Assembly: GCA_027318945.1 (NCBI GenBank)
Contig: DAHVOF010000221.1
Location: 1 to 7,144, forward strand
Source of the DNA: Actinomycetota bacterium
GTDB taxonomy: Bacteria > Actinomycetota > Acidimicrobiia > Acidimicrobiales > Acidimicrobiaceae
DNA length: 7,144 nt
Direction of reading: 5' to 3'
Shown here: in pieces, positions 6,277 through 7,144 of the stretch
Position numbering within the stretch: the first letter of the stretch is position 1
Layout: the number at the start of each line of letters is the position of its first letter
Position numbers and translations under genes: made by a program
Notes under the pieces: generated by a model
Database searches by the model: none
Seen by the model: the letters and a program-made list of their open reading frames with translations, nothing else
Told to the model about the DNA's origin: nothing

Positions 6277-7144
6277 GTGACCGAAAAGCATTCTGATCTG
6301 GACCACACCGATCTAATAGTTAATCAGATCCTCGACCAACTCGACGTTGTGAACAATCGAGACGTCCTTCGTCACCTCATCTCCTCCGCAGTCACCATTG
6401 CCGGTTCTGACTTTGAAAGACTCGACCTGAAGATTGCTTCTGACTCACTTCGAGAACTCGCGAACGCTTTTCGCGTGTTCGAACCGTACCGCCTCCAGCG
6501 CAAGATCACGCTATTCGGCTCCGCACGAATAGGAGCTACAGATCCAACCTATAAGGTCGCCGTGGAGGTTGCCCAGCGTCTCGCCAAGCGAGGATGGATG
6601 ACCGTCACGGGCGCTGGCCTCGGAATAATGCAGGCAGGCCTAGAAGGCGCCGGTCCTGAAATGAGCTTCGGTGTCAATATAAAACTGCCACATGAGCAGT
6701 ATGCAAATCACGTTATTGCGAATGACCCCAAATTGGTTAGCATGAAATACTTCTTCACCCGAAAGCTGATGCTCGTCAAAGAGTCCCACGGGTTCGTTAT
6801 TATGCCCGGCGGTTTTGGAACTCTTGACGAGAGTTTCGAGATACTCACTCTTATCCAAACAGGTAAGGCTGTTCCAGCTCCAGTTGTTCTTCTGGACGCA
6901 GAAGGGGGCACCTATTGGCACGCGTGGGAGCGATTTCTTGAGCAAGAGGCCGTCTCGCGAGGCTTTATTTCGCCGCCAGACCAAGCCCTTTACCTCATTA
7001 CCCACAGTATCGAAGATGCTGTCAATGAAATCACCAACTTTTACCTGAATTACCACAGCCAGAGGTTTGTCGGAGACAGGTTAATCATCCGAACCAAGAG
7101 CTCTGTCACCGATGAAGAACTCGATTATTTAAATGACAGTTTCT
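6277..7144 (+). CDS. LOG/TIGR00730-family Rossmann-fold protein, 3' end outside the window
   Basis: The frame runs from GTG 6277 to the window edge without a stop, giving 289 residues. It belongs to the LOG family (historically annotated as lysine decarboxylase-like). Characterised members are nucleoside 5'-monophosphate phosphoribohydrolases that release a free base, for example cytokinin from its riboside monophosphate. Visible motifs are ITLFGSAR (77-84), TGAGLGIM (111-118) and the signature PGGFGTLDE (177-185), whose Glu is part of the active site. The N-terminal 70 residues have no motif I recognise and look helical. The extra N-terminus, GVNIKLPHEQ, the TRKLMLVKES segment and the FYLNYHSQRFVGD tail mark the longer subgroup, distinct from the roughly 190-residue plant-type LOGs. 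The substrate of this subgroup is not known to me, so a cytokinin role should not be assumed. It has its own ribosome binding site and a TATAAT box upstream. No link to F420 or pentose phosphate metabolism is evident beyond adjacency. Confidence 0.88.
   Translation, partial: MTEKHSDLDHTDLIVNQILDQLDVVNNRDVLRHLISSAVTIAGSDFERLDLKIASDSLRELANAFRVFEPYRLQRKITLFGSARIGATDPTYKVAVEVAQRLAKRGWMTVTGAGLGIMQAGLEGAGPEMSFGVNIKLPHEQYANHVIANDPKLVSMKYFFTRKLMLVKESHGFVIMPGGFGTLDESFEILTLIQTGKAVPAPVVLLDAEGGTYWHAWERFLEQEAVSRGFISPPDQALYLITHSIEDAVNEITNFYLNYHSQRFVGDRLIIRTKSSVTDEELDYLNDSF

Noticed and set aside
6640..7056. 138-codon minus-strand open frame opposite the LOG-family gene
   Set aside because: It is the antisense shadow of a gene with clear conserved motifs on the + strand.

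Overview
The window looks like ordinary chromosomal DNA from an actinobacterium. The strongest clue is a single-chain FO synthase (FbiC), with the CofG half first and the CofH half second. This fused form of the coenzyme F420 enzyme is best known from Actinomycetota; archaea and cyanobacteria usually carry separate cofG and cofH. GTG and TTG start codons are plausible for several genes, and the transaldolase and LOG-type protein are of types common in that phylum. Base composition, judged by eye, is near half G+C, low for an actinobacterium. A moderate-GC lineage such as some Acidimicrobiia would fit, but that placement is inference.

All recognisable genes lie on the + strand. From left to right: (1) the 3' part of a transaldolase gene (tal), already open at base 1; (2) a gap of about 360 bases with no convincing gene; (3) zwf, NADP-type glucose-6-phosphate dehydrogenase; (4) a 150-base gap holding an inverted repeat just after zwf and a short direct repeat just before the next gene; (5) pgl, 6-phosphogluconolactonase, with a non-ATG start; (6) a short gap with a weak terminator-like hairpin; (7) fbiC, a two-domain radical SAM FO synthase; (8) a 76-base gap with a perfect TATAAT box and a strong ribosome binding site; (9) a LOG/TIGR00730-type Rossmann-fold gene that runs off the right edge.

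tal, zwf and pgl form a pentose phosphate cluster. zwf and pgl catalyse the first two oxidative steps and yield NADPH; tal acts in the non-oxidative branch. fbiC makes FO, the deazaflavin precursor of F420. Its position beside an NADPH-producing cluster is suggestive, because F420 is reduced in many actinobacteria from glucose-6-phosphate or NADPH, but a functional link is only inferred. opcA, which often lies between zwf and pgl in actinobacteria, is absent here.

I found no mobile element, CRISPR array, tRNA, rRNA or evidence of a previously undescribed system. The points most worth checking are a substitution at a usually conserved His in the CofH half of FbiC, the missing opcA, the non-ATG start of pgl, and the two genes cut by the window edges.
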